Shown piece by piece: positions 36,871-50,257 of a stretch of 64,000 nt of DNA. The translations under genes were made by a program, and so were the position numbers. Each line of letters starts with the position of its first letter. The first letter of the stretch is position 1. The notes below the pieces were generated by a model. That model was not told the origin of the DNA. It worked only from the letters and a program-made list of their open reading frames with translations, and did not search any database. The DNA comes from Bostrychus sinensis (Eukaryota; Chordata; Actinopteri; Gobiiformes; Eleotridae), in the NCBI GenBank assembly GCA_020698575.1, contig CM036254.1, forward strand, positions 24,590,026 to 24,654,025, written 5' to 3'.

Positions 36871-39800
36871 CTACATATGTAAGTAAACTTTACCTTTGAT
36901 ACAGTTTTTCTTTTACTCAGGTAACACATTTTTTTATTATTTGAGTAATACAATTTTGAAGTATCAGTACTTTTACTTGAGAATAGATTTGAAGTACTTC
37001 CTCCACCTCTGCCTACTAGACCCAGGCCTGTATCTCTGTATAAGCTCTAACACTACCACATCTTTCTACTTGAGAGGAATGGTAATGGCAGCCTCCTGTT
37101 TTATGACGACTGTCTCATTGGTTTTTGAAGCCTATTGCAGTGATATATGACTTCATGTTGAATTATAGCAGCCCCCTCCTGGATCCTCGGGACCTATTTT
37201 GCCAGCAACATGATTGCATCATGGAGACTTTCCATAAAGTTCTCCTTGTAAAAAAATATTGTTTTGTCTCATAATCCACGCGCTGTACACAAACAAGCTT
37301 TACTCATAGAGCCCCATATTTGTCTGTTTATTTAGGGATTTGTAGTTAAATAAGTGTACCATACTCTGCTGTTATAACAGGGTGTAATATTTTAACTCAT
37401 TTAGTTGAAGCATAGCAGATGAAGGACACTTAGTCTTGTTTCAATATCAGTGAATTATTGATAAGCTAATTTCAACAGTGAAATATGGCTTTGTGTGTCA
37501 CCTCAATGATTAATTTAAGTGTTCTCATGATTCACCTGCCTCAGCATCTCTGCACATGCTGCCAAACCATTACCACAGTCAAAATCTTTTCATACATTTA
37601 CTGCTCTGCCTTACTTATAATGTATGTAAATATCAGACATTTATTTTTTTTTCTGTATGAATATGCTTCCTTCATTTTACTTGGCTAACTTTGCATCAAG
37701 ACAAAATACATGAGTGAATGAGAGCGGCCTAAGTGAAACAGTGAGGTTACAGGGAGTAGAGGTAAAGAAGGTGCAGAATTTTAGGTCAAAAGTCCAGAGC
37801 AATGGAGAGTATGGAAAAGAGGTAAGGAGGCATGTGTTGCAGGTTAGAATGGGTGGAGAAAAGTGTCAGGTGTTCTGTGATAAAAGAGTTTCAGCAAGAA
37901 TGAAAGGAAATCACAAAAGCTAGTGCTTGTACTTAGAACTGATTTGATCTGGTGTAAGTACAGTAAGCTGAGCTGAACCCAGAATAACACAGAAAGATAA
38001 TAGAGGTTTGTCACTCTTTAGGCACATTTTAATGAATATTATCTCCCTTTTAAAAGGCTTAACTTGACTTCAGGCTAAAAAGTAGTATTTGTGGCTATAT
38101 TCTCCAAAAGTAGGCATTCCCAAGTTTAACTAATAGGTGTCATCTGTAAAAACTGTATTTAACTTAACTAATTGTGGACAGTAGTCTTCCTTTTGTGTCT
38201 TATCTTCTAACCTTGAGCCTATAGGTGCTCACTTGAAGACTTTAACTTAACACCCTTCACCTTTCTTTCCTCTAAGTTAATTATTTGACTTGTCTAGGTC
38301 TCATTTTTGGCAGATCATAGGTCAGAATAATTTCAGAGGCTGTGTGACAAGGGCCTGATGTGGGAGGCAGTGATGGAGGGTCAGAGCGGCGAGAGGCAGG
38401 AAGTGAAAGGGTGATCCAGTCCGTACAATCACATGCCTGCTGGGCCTGAAGCGGAGAGCCGTCAGTCGGGGAGGAACTGCGAACACCGCGAGCCGTGTAG
38501 GTGTAATCACGACTCTATTGTAGTGAACAGCCAGAGCCCAGCCACAGGGAGCCACAGCCTGGCCGCTACCCCTGCAAATTACACTGTCTTTAACATTTCT
38601 GACAAAATAAGAGCACTGCATTGTACTCAAATCTGCCACTTGGCCATGGCCTTTACTAGGTTGGACAAAAAACTTGAGTTAAAATAGCAGAAGGAGCATG
38701 TTGATCATATTTAACAGAGTTTGCCATGAAATCACTTGACAGAAACGCCTATCCAGGTAGCAAAGGACAGGTAATAACAGTCACTCCACTTGTTTATTGC
38801 TATTAGGACATACACATTTGAGGTCTACATTTGCTCACTTTAATTCAAGTAGTTTGGCTTTTCAATCTTGGGTTCTGAAGGTTTCATGAAAGAGAGGAAG
38901 TAAAAGTCAGAGATTTGATTGAACTATGGACTTGAAGTTAGCAGTGTTATACAAGGTTCGTACAGTCATTTCCAGGCCCTGGAAAAGTCTAGGAATTTTT
39001 TTATTTTGGTGTAAAGTTTTGGAAAAGTTTTGGAAATTTAAACATGCGGAGAGTAACATGCGGCCACTAATAGTTAAACCTACAGCAGCTAAAGAATAGT
39101 TAATATAAGTGTTCAGTAGAAACGCTGTCTTCTTGGCCAGGTTCTCACTGAAGGAAAATGTGATCTATTTTTTGTCAGAATATTTGAACTTTTTTTTTTT
39201 TTCTGGTCTTTTGGTTTTGGTAATGCTTTAAAACAGCATATGATTAGTTTATATCTAATATTGCATACTTATCTTTGAATCAGTGGTGTGAGTCAAAATT
39301 AAGTGGAAAAACTGAATAATTTCCAAATCTAATAAATAAAATTGTAGCAAAAGTATGTTATATTTGTATGTATGTGTGTATATATGTTTGTGTTCTTGCT
39401 CCTAAAACCTCAGTATATTTTTCTTGAAGACATAACATGCAACAAAACACCTCAGCGTTTAGTGAAAGATCATCTTTTGCTCATTACAACAATCTGTGAA
39501 GCGTTTAGGAAATGCTTCATTTTGAGTATACATGACATTTCCAGAGCACAAAATCAATACAGACAAGCAACTTCTGAATCCTGAAGTACCACAGAGGAAG
39601 GGAAGAAACTTATAAAAACAAAACAAAAAAACAGCACAGATATAGTGTTCTGTACATTGTTTTTGAGGGGGATAGTTATTGTTAGTTATTGTTGTCCTTA
39701 TTTTGAGGAAGGCATGGCTCCAAAATATGTATGTAAAGATAGCAGCTATATTTTTGGTTTTAAAAGACATATTAATAGCCAGGGAAATAAATGTCATGTT

Positions 39801-42800
39801 GTAGCAAATTTTCATGTCATGTTTCAATCATTTTACCCATTCTGTGCTATTTTCTGTTAAAGAGGATAATTTGCCTTTTTACTAAATACATTTTGCTCCA
39901 GCCCCCCTCCACCACACTGACAAATAAATGAACAGATATTTTTACTGGGTGTAGTAACACAACACATAGTGCTACTTCACAAGGCCTCCCTGGAGAAGTG
40001 TGCCAACATTCAACCACTACACTCTCTGTTCTCTCATGTTTAGCCCTATCCCCTGTCATCCTCTGAGGTCCCAGAGTAAGCCCGGGACGTCCCACAATCC
40101 TCTCTGTTGCGTTGAACTAGACCCACTGGAGACAAACACTCGTCTTGCTGCCTTTATCCTGCCAAGTGCAAACAGTGCCACATTATACAGCAGAGTTAAA
40201 AGTGAAGAGGGAGTCCCGCCTTTATTAGAGAAGTGCTATGGCTGTTAGTGACAGGCTTTCAGCTTTATGAACCTATATCTGCTCCTGCTCTCACTGCCAG
40301 CACTCTTCATTGTACACTTGCATACATCTATTTTATTTCCTGTACTTATGTATTCATCATAACATTTCAAGCACTGTCCACAATTGTACGACTATTTCAT
40401 TGATGAAGATTGTGTGGGATTTTGGGCTTCTGATTATCTTTTAACCCCTAATTTGTACTACCAAATTATAAAAAAGACTGGATATTCTTTTTACCACAGT
40501 CCTTATAATTAAATCTAAGATCAAAAAAATACAAAATACAAAATTTACTGTAGAATATAAAAGGGATTATGTGAGGACTTCAAGCTCAGCAAAATAAATT
40601 AGTTTCCAGTAAACAGCCATTTCTATTCATTTGTTACAATTCCACACCTTATTTACCTCTGTAGGTAGCTTTAGTAACCCAGCGAGTGTCTATATGAACA
40701 AGCCTCATAGAAATCTTCTTCTGCTGCTGCTTTTATAAATATAGAAACTAAATAGATAAATGTGCTTCTTCTAGAGCAGTGCTCAGGTAGTCTGCTCTGG
40801 GCTCAGTTTGTTTGTTCTGGGCAGTTGTAGTATCAGGAACAAGAACTCCCCTTTTTTCCACTTTTCTGTGCTATACAGATACATATATTCTTTTATTTTA
40901 CACAATTATACGCAATTTAAAGATGAGCATTATTAGTGTAATTCAGTTGGCTCCACAGAATTTTACACAATGCATCCTAAGCTTTTGTTCTTTAAGCTTC
41001 TGTCTCTATTCTAGGTTATAGTAAGTCCCATTCCCAAATGATGATATACTGAAATGTACATGCAGAAGCCCGATATAATAATTTGCTTTAAAATCTTGCA
41101 TATACTGTATGAATGGTGAGTAGGTAATATTCCTTGATTGTTATGTGAAAATTACAGTTTAGATTTGAAAACAATACAATCCATTTCTTCATATGTTTTG
41201 AATGCTCTCAAAAAGCCCAATCCGCGTGGGCAGTTCCCTTAAATCTCACTGTCTCCTTCTATATTTCCCCCTCGCTCTGTATAAGTAGTGTTGCTAAAGG
41301 AGGAGGAGGGCAATTCCTGCAGTTCACTTCAGATAAGACGCAGCGGGGAAGTCTCTTCATCCCTCGCCAACTGTCTCGCCACTTAACATGCAGCTCCCCA
41401 AAGGAAATAGCCCCCACTTACTTAGACGCTTGCATTTCAAGTATATATGCAAGAATATGAGCCATGACTAACCAATTGACTTTTGCTCATGTGCAGTAAT
41501 AAGTAGTGACATATATCTTAGCATACAGTGTCTCCTCTGTGGATAATTTAAAGTATTTGTACATTTTGGTCACAGCCATGGACTTGAAATGGATGTGACA
41601 GGGGTCCAGCAGTGGCCTTATCCAGAGGTTGTTGAGATGGAGAAAGATAGAAAATCCCCCAAAATAGGGCTGTGCAGATTGGTTCTTTTGAATGTCTGAT
41701 GACATTTTGCTGCTCTATCAAAGACAACATCACACATCATTTATCACTAAGATTTTACAGCTAGTTGAACTGGAGATTATGTAAAGTGAGATGTATTTTT
41801 TTATACACACTACTGTGCCAGTAAAGGTTTTAAGAAAGGTGGAGGGAAGTTTACCAAAAAAAAAAAAGTTTTATTTTAGTGCAAATATAGTGAGTAAATA
41901 TCTAGAAAAGTTAAATCTTTGCCTTAAAAATAACACAATTTGTAGTAGGTGCACTGGCACTCACAGTAGGTGAAGAAAGACTTGAAAAACATGGTAAAAA
42001 ATATGGACTATGCCATCACTTCAGGACCTACTGTTCTGCTTTATATTGAAGACACTGGTTCCATTGGGTCATAAAAATTTGCATTCACATTTTAGAAGAT
42101 GTCAAAATCTCAGATGGAGGGCAGGAGCCAGTATCACTATATGGTGTAGAAACTATTTTTAAATGAAATAACTCAATAGAAAATCCACAAAAGTTGAACG
42201 TGATTATTTTTTAACTGGTTCCACAAACTGGGTCCACAATCTATATTAATCTTAATACCCTGATCTATATTAGGCTTAATACCCTGTCTACTGACAACAA
42301 GCACACCTCTTTTTGACATTATGGTGGCGCCAAACGATGCCAAGCGATGCCAAACGATACAAAGACATCTTCATTTTGAATCTTTAACAGCAGATTTTAC
42401 TGTAGAATTCTTACCTGCCTTCTGCTCAATCTCAGAACATAGGCCCATTAGAATGTTGTGGCATCATGTAAGCGCAACCCATTGCATTTTGTAATTTGAT
42501 AAAAAAAAGAAGAGAAAAAAGACTCATATATAAGTGTATTTGATGTGAAATGTGGAGTATTTTTCAAACTGTTCGTTTTTTGGACCTTTTAGTATGATCA
42601 GTATTTGTGCAGTATGTTGGCCCAGTGCCTCTTTCCTCTGTTCAGTAAAGTAGGCCCATGTTTACTATGGGTTTTCAATAAACTTTTCAAGTCACCAACC
42701 TTTCACCCTTGTTAACTGTGATGCATGCACTGTTCACTGCATCACTCCCAACTATTCCACATCAGGCTATAGGTGTGCAATAGGAATTTCCTGTGTGTGA

Positions 42801-43765
42801 CAATTTATCAGTACCACCCCAGGATTATAGTTTTTATGAGTTATGTATTTTTTGTAGATATATTTATTAAATTTTTCCCCTCTTCCGTTCTTCCCCTTGT
42901 TACCTCCTGTTGTGATTGGTCAGCAAGTTGTCTCGAGATTTAAATGACTTCATGTTTTTTATTCATTGTTTGAGTTTTCACCTGTCCACTCCAAGCATCC
43001 CAACATCAGTGGCACAACAACAGATTAAGCGCTGGTCATCCGCTTACCTCAGTCAGGCTTTGAACTGTTGTTGCCTGAACTTCTTTGAACGCCGTGGCTC
43101 TGTCAGATCCTGTAGATCAAAACTTGGGTTTGTGTGTGCACTTGAACCGGCGCCTGTGATGTTATTTACCGAACCTTCGGGCGTTTGACACCGGGCAATC
43201 TTAATGAGTCATTGTCTCACGTGCCGCTGTGTAGAGAGAGATAGACATTGGCACGCTTCAGGGGAAGAACAGCAACACGTTTCCACATCTCTTTCCAACA
43301 AGTTGTACACATATCTTAATGCTCAAGCTAAACCGCCTTCTTGACATCAAAGCAACAGATAAAGCAAACATCCAAGTCAGATATGCAGGTGCGCACATCA
43401 ACACCAACAAACAGGCTCCGGCACTAACATTTAATTAATTCAGGAAGATTTTTTGCGTATTTCCCTCTATTTAATTTGTGATATCATGCTGCCGGCTGTA
43501 GCTTACCTTTACAGGTGCTTCCACTTTGCTCAGAAGCAGGCAGTCTGTCGGGCATGATAATTATATCAGCAAAAAGCAGTGTAGATTTATTCAAATGTCA
43601 TATTATTGTTTGGGACTGGATTAGTGACTCCAGATAGTGAACTGCACAGCCAGCAGATTCATGTTTATCATCATTATAAAATAAAAACAATCTTCGATGA
43701 ATTATAATACAAAGTTGTACACCACTCAACAAGTGTTTTTTATTTTTTTATTTTTTTTATCTTGG

Positions 43766-43885
43766 GGTTTTCTTTTTTGGGGGTAACTACAGCTAACCAT
43801 TTTCCTTGCATACAGTAATTTGCATATTAATTTGGCTTAAATTTTACACCAGATGCACTCTTCATTTATCCATATTTGGGACTGG
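43766..43885 (-). repeat. Common fish repeat, copy 6 of 9
   Basis: On the + strand it reads ggggttttcttttttggggg, actacagctaaccattttcc, atttgcatattaatttggct, ttacaccagatgcactcttc and tttatccatatttggg. It is a divergent copy. Confidence 0.6.
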
Positions 43886-44538
43886 TGCAAAGACCACAAT
43901 GGTGTTTTAGCCACTGAGGCTGGATTATTCCAACTAATGCATGAAAGGCTAAATCTTTTGTACAACGTTAAGAGTGTCCTTAGTCAGACAGATTTCAGTT
44001 GAGCTATATTTACACAGGTAGCCTCTAAATAATGCTGAACGTTTAACATTAACTAAAATGGAAGAAAAAGCATCCCAGGGCAAAGAAAGGAGGCAATTTC
44101 ACTGACGGTTAGAGGGCAAATAGGGAGTCAAAGATAGAGATATAGTAAGTAGAGAGTAAATCACATTATAATAGTATAAAAAATTGTGCAATTTACTTGT
44201 ATTTAACTGCCATTTTATTTTCAAAGCCAATATTATCAAGACAATGTAATATCATTTTGCCTCCAAGTTGCCTGTGATTGCATTGTTGTTTGCTAAGGTT
44301 TACACAATAAAGTCAGCTGCCCTATAGACACAGAAAGACAATCATTTCACAATTAAAAGACACTACCATACACAGTGGTAATAGATCAAAGGTTCTATGT
44401 TGAGATATAATACAATTTCTCTTGTAAGTGTCCCCAGTAGTAGTAAGGAGGACATTTTGGTAGTTCTTCTCAGGCCACTTGACATTCACATTCAGTTCTC
44501 ACTTTAAAACTAGTGTACTGCTTGTATGTATGTTTCAG

Positions 44539-44733
44539 GACATGCCAGTGGGGAGATCTGTGTTTACTGTGAATGCGACTGATCCAGACCAGGGCACTGG
44601 AGGCAGCGTACTCTTCTCCTTCCAACCGCCTTCTGACGTTTTTGCCATTGATGGGGCTCGAGGCATCGTCACGGTCATCAAATCCCTGGACTATGAGAGA
44701 ACATCTTCCTACCAGCTCACTGTCAACGCCACG
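44539..44733 (+). CDS. cdh23: cdh23 exon encoding most of EC2
   Basis: The exon is 195 bases (65 residues, phase 0-0), from a gtatgtttcag acceptor to an ACG|gtcagt donor. It reads DMPVGRSVFTVNATDPDQG, then GGSVLFSFQPPSDVFAIDGA, then RGIVTVIKSLDYERTSSYQL and ends TVNAT. DPDQG is the DxD motif and LDYE the acidic motif of EC2. Both NAT tripeptides are N-glycosylation sequons, as in mammalian CDH23. The donor gtcagt departs from the gtragt consensus. The opposite strand is also open across this exon, but that is a shadow. Confidence 0.95.
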
Positions 44734-45114
44734 GTCAGTGCACAAGCTAGACCACACCAAAGTTGCTTACAAGTGGTATTACTGATGTCTAAGTAGAAGT
44801 AGTCAACCTAATTAAAAGTAAGAGTAACAATGTAGATTGCAAAAACACCGCTCAATTGCTGAATAACCTCTGATTTATTGCACATTTACTGTAAGCAATA
44901 CTACTACTTTGTAATACACTATTACTGCTTCTTACACTTTTTATTTCTCATGCACTTGGTTTCTTTTGTACTTACTACAACTACTTTTCCTACTACTTCT
45001 ACTACTACTCTAATTGTTGGCACAATAAATGAAATTATTTCACTTAAATTTCTGTATATTTCTGACATCTTAAGCATTCACTAACCTTTAGTGTATTGCA
45101 TATAAAACAAGTAA

Positions 45115-45152
<38 letters not shown>

Positions 45153-45256
45153 TAATTGCACTGGTCTTAATACTACAAATTCTACTTCTCCCAGTACTGT
45201 ACTACTCTGCATTTAATTACATAAATTGACGGTAACTTGTATTTTTCTCTTTTCAG
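44734..45256 (+). other. cdh23 intron with a CTA microsatellite
   Basis: The 523-base intron lies between the two EC2 exons, from gtcagt to ctcttttcag. It is A+T-rich, with scattered act/cta triplets from 44890 on and a clean (CTA)n run at 45115-45151. Nothing else is visible. Confidence 0.85.
45115..45151. repeat. (CTA)n microsatellite
   Basis: About twelve act/cta triplets run without interruption inside the short intron between the two EC2 exons. Confidence 0.95.
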
Positions 45257-45385
45257 GATCAAGACAAAAGAAAACCGCTGTCGCGGCTTGCCAACTTGGC
45301 CATTGCTATCACTGACGTTCAAGACATGGATCCTATCTTCACCAACCTGCCCTATAGCACCAACATAAGGGAGAACGAACCACTG
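45257..45385 (+). CDS. cdh23: cdh23 exon, end of EC2 and EC2-EC3 linker
   Basis: The exon is 129 bases (43 residues, phase 0-0), with a ctcttttcag acceptor and a CTG|gtcagt donor. The protein begins DQDKRKPLSRLANLAIAITD, continues VQDMDPIFTNLPYSTN and ends IRENEPL. DQD is the XDX motif of EC2. The linker is DVQDMDP instead of the usual DxNDNAP; from memory mammalian CDH23 has the same unusual linker, so it is a lineage signature and not damage. A T-rich tract of about 45 bases begins 18 bases into the following intron. Confidence 0.95.
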
Positions 45386-45403
45386 GTCAGTTCTAAGTTG
45401 CTT

Positions 45404-45448
45404 TCTTTTTTTTTTTTTTTTTTTTTTTTTTCTTTTTTTTTTTTTTTT
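45404..45448. repeat. Poly-T tract just after a donor site
   Basis: The run of T, broken once by C at about 45432, starts 18 bases after the donor of the EC2-EC3 linker exon. Being so close to the 5' splice site it would make a U-rich stretch in the pre-mRNA. Confidence 0.95.
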
Positions 45449-45857
45449 GATGCATCTAATACTAATAGAAATGTGGTATTTGCCTGAAGGATTTCCAACA
45501 AACAAACAAACAAAAAATCCTTGAGCACATTGGTTTCTGAAGTAGATCCTGAAAGCTACCTTAATCTTTACCTTAATCTTTGTTTATTTTAAACATGCAA
45601 TCATCCTCCACCAGCCCTACTGCAGCTATAAATGTGGTTTAAAAAAACTTTTAAATAAAAATATCATTTGTCACTTTGAAGTGAAAGCCAACAAAATTAT
45701 TATTTGATTAGCCAATTGTTGAGTGAAAAAACTGCTCAAGCACTACTTCTACTCTGAAGATCAAATTTAGGGAATTTCTTCCTGAGATGCGTCATTACTA
45801 TCCACATTGCAAACGTCATGGTAGAAGTTAATCTTGCTTCCAGTTCGTTCTTTGCTT

Positions 45858-46005
45858 TAGGCTTTTCCCTTCCAGGATTGCCACAGCAAAACATCTGTCT
45901 TTTAGTGTGCAGAGATTTGCAAAATAATTTAGTATAGGATTTTTATGCCAAGTGCCCTTCCTGATGCAAGGCTCTCTATTAATCTGGGCTTGGGACTGGC
46001 ACAGA
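45858..46005 (-). repeat. Common fish repeat, copy 7 of 9
   Basis: On the + strand it reads taggcttttcccttccagga, gccacagcaaaacatctg, gtgcccttcctgatgcaagg and attaatctgggcttggg. Confidence 0.7.
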
Positions 46006-48828
46006 TAATACACTAACTTGTGATCCTATGTTGGTGGATTTTAAAAATTAATCTCACATATTTCTGTAGGCTGTTTTATTTAAGCAAAAGTGACAGATCT
46101 TCCAATTTTATTCTACTAAAAAGGAATAATTTGTTTGTTTTTTTAAGCTGTATTGCTTCTTTTACTCGTCTAAATGAATAAGTAAAAACTGTTGATTTGA
46201 CCTGAAGTGTTTCTGACCTCTGACCAGTGTACAAACCTGACAGTACATTGTGACAGCTTGCATGCTCCTCATGTAAGTCTTATGTGAAAACCAATGCGTT
46301 CTGTCAGTTTTGGTTTCCTCGCCATCCCTCACTGTTGCCAACATATTCTACTTATCTTTCATCCCATTGCTCATCTCCCGCTCCATCTGTCCAACCTACA
46401 TCCTCCTCTTTGATTATTCAGGAGCTGTTTTGGAGCAGGTGCAAGAAAAATCTGGTTAAAATGAGGCTTGAGTTATTATCAGGGCAGGATTTCTCACCTC
46501 TCATCCTCCCCTAAGATCCAGCTCCCCATTGGATTCCCCTGAAAGCCGTCTCCGAAACCTCTGCACACAACACAGTGGGTTGTGGAGTCTGTAATTACTG
46601 TGTAAGATTTACAGTTCTATGGCAGGGATGAGAGGCCCCCAGCAAAGGTCACTAGGGGCTTTGGATTTATACCAGCCCCAAAAAGATGCGTGGATGGGAC
46701 TGTGCATCCCATGCAGGGATGTCAGATTTTTTTCTATTATTCACTATCATAGAGCAGGCCGGTGTTTATAAGATCCTTGTAGCTAATCAATAAAATCAAA
46801 AAGGAATAAAAGGTAGGTGACAATTAAGGAACAAAATAATAATCAAATTATGTCACCTACTAATTAGACAGTGTAAATAAAAGTGAGTAAAGCATTTAAT
46901 TTTTCCTCACGCAAAAATGGTGACACTTAAATTTTACATTGTGTCATCTCTAATCCTATGAGGCACTTAGCAGTAAGTACTCTATGACCTTACCTTTGTC
47001 TAACACAAGTCAGTTTGTACACCATTTGTACAACGGTTTGTTCACAGTAGTGTCCTAAACTCAGTCCCCAGGTGGCTAATGGTCCAGCTATTGATGTTTT
47101 CGCTAATATAGGATGGGAATTACCCACAGGAGCATAATCCTGTCCTTCCTCATATCTGTTCTCTCTTCTCTTCATCGCTTTACATTGTGTCTCAACCCAC
47201 TCCCACCCACCCACACTCCGCCCGACGTCCCGGACCGCACGCGCCATAGTAGAAATGTCAAGTGCTACATTTGCATGCATATTAACGGGCCGTGACGAAG
47301 CCGCCGCCTAGTGTCTCCCTCACTCTCTGATTCATCAGCTGTCACCGGGAAGGTCACAACACGAGGAAGAGGAAACATGCTAGGGCTAAATGAACAGAAA
47401 GACAGGAAAGAAATGTGCAGAGAGAAAGAGAGCGAGACGTTTTAATTCACTGGGTGTATTCAAATAGCAAGTATTCAAACTAAAGCTCTGGATGCAAAAA
47501 CACACAAACAAATCAATAACAGCTTTGACACAATTGCTGGGCTGCTGCAGGAGTAAACAATGAACTAAGAGCTGTACTGAGAGCTGTATTAACTGGCATT
47601 TTTTCTTTTCTTTTTTTTTTCTTGTTGAGGTCAGAAAATGTATGAGTAGGAAATAACAAGGTATAGTGTCACCAGAGACGCTAGATATAAACAATGAGTT
47701 GCCCTCTTATTTGTATTTGAAAGAATTGGTTTATCATTGATTCAGGTGAGGCTGTGTTGCAAAATAACTCAACTGTACTGTATGTCTGATTATGGATGAA
47801 GTTTAGAAGTGGTACAGATATAATTTGAAAACAACTCAGGGTGAGTTCACACTTGCTGTGGTTACAAAAGGTAACTCTGGTGCTCTATCAGTGTGGCTCA
47901 CTGACAGTACATCCAGTTATGCGGATTCAGCAGTAAAAACAACTCACTGATAAAACAAAAAGTTGGTAAGGGCCCTTTTTGGTGCAGCTTGATTAAAATT
48001 TGTATGGCGATTTAAACACAATTAGTTTGATTTGGTCCAAAACAGAATAGGAAAGGAAAGACTTGCAATAATAGGACATAAAAGGATGTGACTTGATAGT
48101 TTCCAAGATGATGCGGTGATATTTTGTTGGCTTGAAACTATGTTTAATGTGTTTTTTTTGTTTTTTTTTAGCAAAGTGTAGTGGATCTAGAATTCTTTTG
48201 TCTTGAAGCTGTTCTGGACTATTTTTTTCTGCCTTTTTTTCTAAATTGTTGTATACCTATCCAATTACCTTTTGAGGTATTTTTATGTGTATACATTTGT
48301 CCACACCTGTCAAATTAAATCCAAAACAATAAGAACCAGAAAATAATTTAGAGGAAAAGAAGGGGCTTACTCTTGTACCACTTTACTGTTTTCGTTACTA
48401 TTTACAGTAGGGGGCGCTGTATAATGCTACTGCAGTACGGTGGCTTAATCTGGAACTGAGCCCTTTAAACTTTATCTCAGATAACAACAGATTTACTGCA
48501 TGGCTTTAAGTCAAGCTGAAATGGCTGACACACCAAAGCTATAGCGCTGTTGTACTCTAACAGCCATGTGTCATCTCCATTAGTTCACGTTTGTTGGTGA
48601 TGAGCCGAGGGCGTACAGTGACAGAGCGAGTGTCAACTGTTCTCAAGGCCGCGACATTTACATGTAAAGCCAAATCAAACGCTGATCCCTGTCATAGGTC
48701 ATCTCTCAAAGGTGTGAGGCTTGCACTTCTGCCTCCGTCTCAGTCCTCTGCTCCTCTGCGTTGGTCTAGCTTGTTTCTGCAGCCTGTAAACTGTAAAAAT
48801 GTATAGGATTTTCTTCTCTTTTTTAGAT

Positions 48829-49192
48829 CAGTGATTCCTAAACTTTCTACAGCAAGTACCAGAAAATATTTGGCTCTCCAAGTAAAATTTTAATGAACTA
48901 AAATGAGCCTTAATCAGGACTAACCCTGATCTAAACCAAAGATTAAAACAACAATAAACCCAGAAAATGCATTACTTATAAAGACTAAATTGTGCCTGTA
49001 CCAGGACTAAATAAGATCTAAACCAGACCTTAACTGTGTCTAAACTAGGTCTAAGCTGTGGTCTGCACTTTACTCATATTTATCAAACCCTAAATTAACC
49101 TAATTTAGTATTTGAACTGAAAAACACAGAGTACCACTAGAAGAGGCCTGCGTACCACCAGTGAAACCTGTACCACAATTTGAGAAACAATG
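48829..49192. mobile_element. hAT-like MITE, 364 bases
   Basis: The left end cagtgattcctaaacttt and the right end acaatttgagaaacaatg form imperfect inverted ends. The flanks ttttagat and cttttgat agree at six of eight bases. Inside are several aaactaggact- and gtaccactag-type words shared with the fragment at 11146-11405 in the opposite orientation. Confidence 0.65.
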
Positions 49193-50084
49193 CTTTTGAT
49201 GAAATCTCTAGGGCTGTGTTTTTAGCTGTTATAAGAGTGAATCTGGGCTGCTTGGTCTGACGTTTAAGCTCCTTCTGGGACAAACACAATTTGGCTGTCA
49301 AATGAATGAGGAGAAATGGTTTGGGGGTGGGGGTAAATAATGCACTATAAGGCTATAGAAATGAAGGCAGAGAGAGGGACTTGTGTTGTGTGTGTTTTCT
49401 CGAGGGTGGATTGTATCTTTAGAGCTTGATTGAACATATTGCACTCGTATGGACAGCGCCACAATATTGCACACATTACTTCAGCACCAGTTCCTCCTCT
49501 CTGTGTTTTCTGTGTCTTTATGTCAGTCCCTAAATCTTTCCCTCCCCCCCTAAATACTTGTCTATGTGTTTGCTCGTGCCGGCGATCGTGTGAATCAGTC
49601 TCTCTAAAAGGCTTGTAATTGATTTTGCTGTAATTGGTCAACGACAGGAGATGCTCGGGCAGAAATGGAGCATAAACATGGCGTAGACACAATTTGCAGG
49701 ATCAATGGGAGGCGGTGTTCGTAACGAGTGAGAATAGGCACATGTAGGGACTATGGGATATAGGAGTGGGGGTTTTTTAAGCATTGCCACCGTGTCTGAT
49801 TGAAGCACGAAGGCTCAGAAAGCTCAGTGGATCAGAGACTTTTCACAAAGCTTTTCTTTCTTTTTCACTTTTTTCGTCTGTCATTCCGTGGTCTGTGTTG
49901 AAATGTGGACTGACTAGCACAGCAGGAGAGCTCAAAAACAAAAAGAAAATAGTAAAGAAAATAAAAGCTGCAATAATATACTAACAACTCTGGAACTGGA
50001 AGACAAATTTGATGTTTTGATAGAGTCTGTGTGTTTTAGTTCCCAATATTGGGTAGAAAACTCTCTTCCATGGTCGCTACAATA

Positions 50085-50192
50085 TCTGCCTTCCAGCGTG
50101 CAGCAATTTGTACATTGATTTGGCATAGGTTTTACACTCGATGCTCTCCCTGATGCAGCCCTCTTCATTTTTCCAGGCTTGGAACTAGCATA
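50085..50192 (-). repeat. Common fish repeat, copy 8 of 9
   Basis: On the + strand it reads tctgccttccagcgtgcagc, tgtacattgatttggcatag, ttttacactcgatgctctcc and atttttccaggcttggaac. It lies 65 bases from the TTAA-type MITE. Confidence 0.65.
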
Positions 50193-50257
50193 AAGAGTGC
50201 ACTGGCTTGTGACCCCTAATATATTATGTATATAACACCTAATAATATAATAAAACA

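Larger units (their letters stand above)
13373..44538 (+). other. 31-kb cdh23 intron between EC1 and EC2
   Basis: The intron runs from gtaagg to tatgtttcag and holds most of the mobile DNA in the window: a Tc1-type element (13517-13916), TTAA-type MITE (20025-20542), deleted Tc1 copies (21571-22069, 32473-32988), a LINE (25751-26936), hAT-like MITEs (27373-27804, 34728-35577, probably 32046-32449) and five copies of a common fish repeat. G+C-richer repeat-poor stretches at 15120-15440 and 42900-43450 could be regulatory, but nothing in the sequence proves it. The stretches 15450-18170, 27820-31980 and 37000-43700 show nothing else assignable. Confidence 0.8.

Noticed and set aside
44470..44760. 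Open frame on the - strand opposite the EC2 exon
   Set aside because: It is the shadow of a well-supported cdh23 exon and has no domain of its own.
45110..45151. CRISPR-like array
   Set aside because: The regular pattern is a simple (CTA)n microsatellite without spacers.
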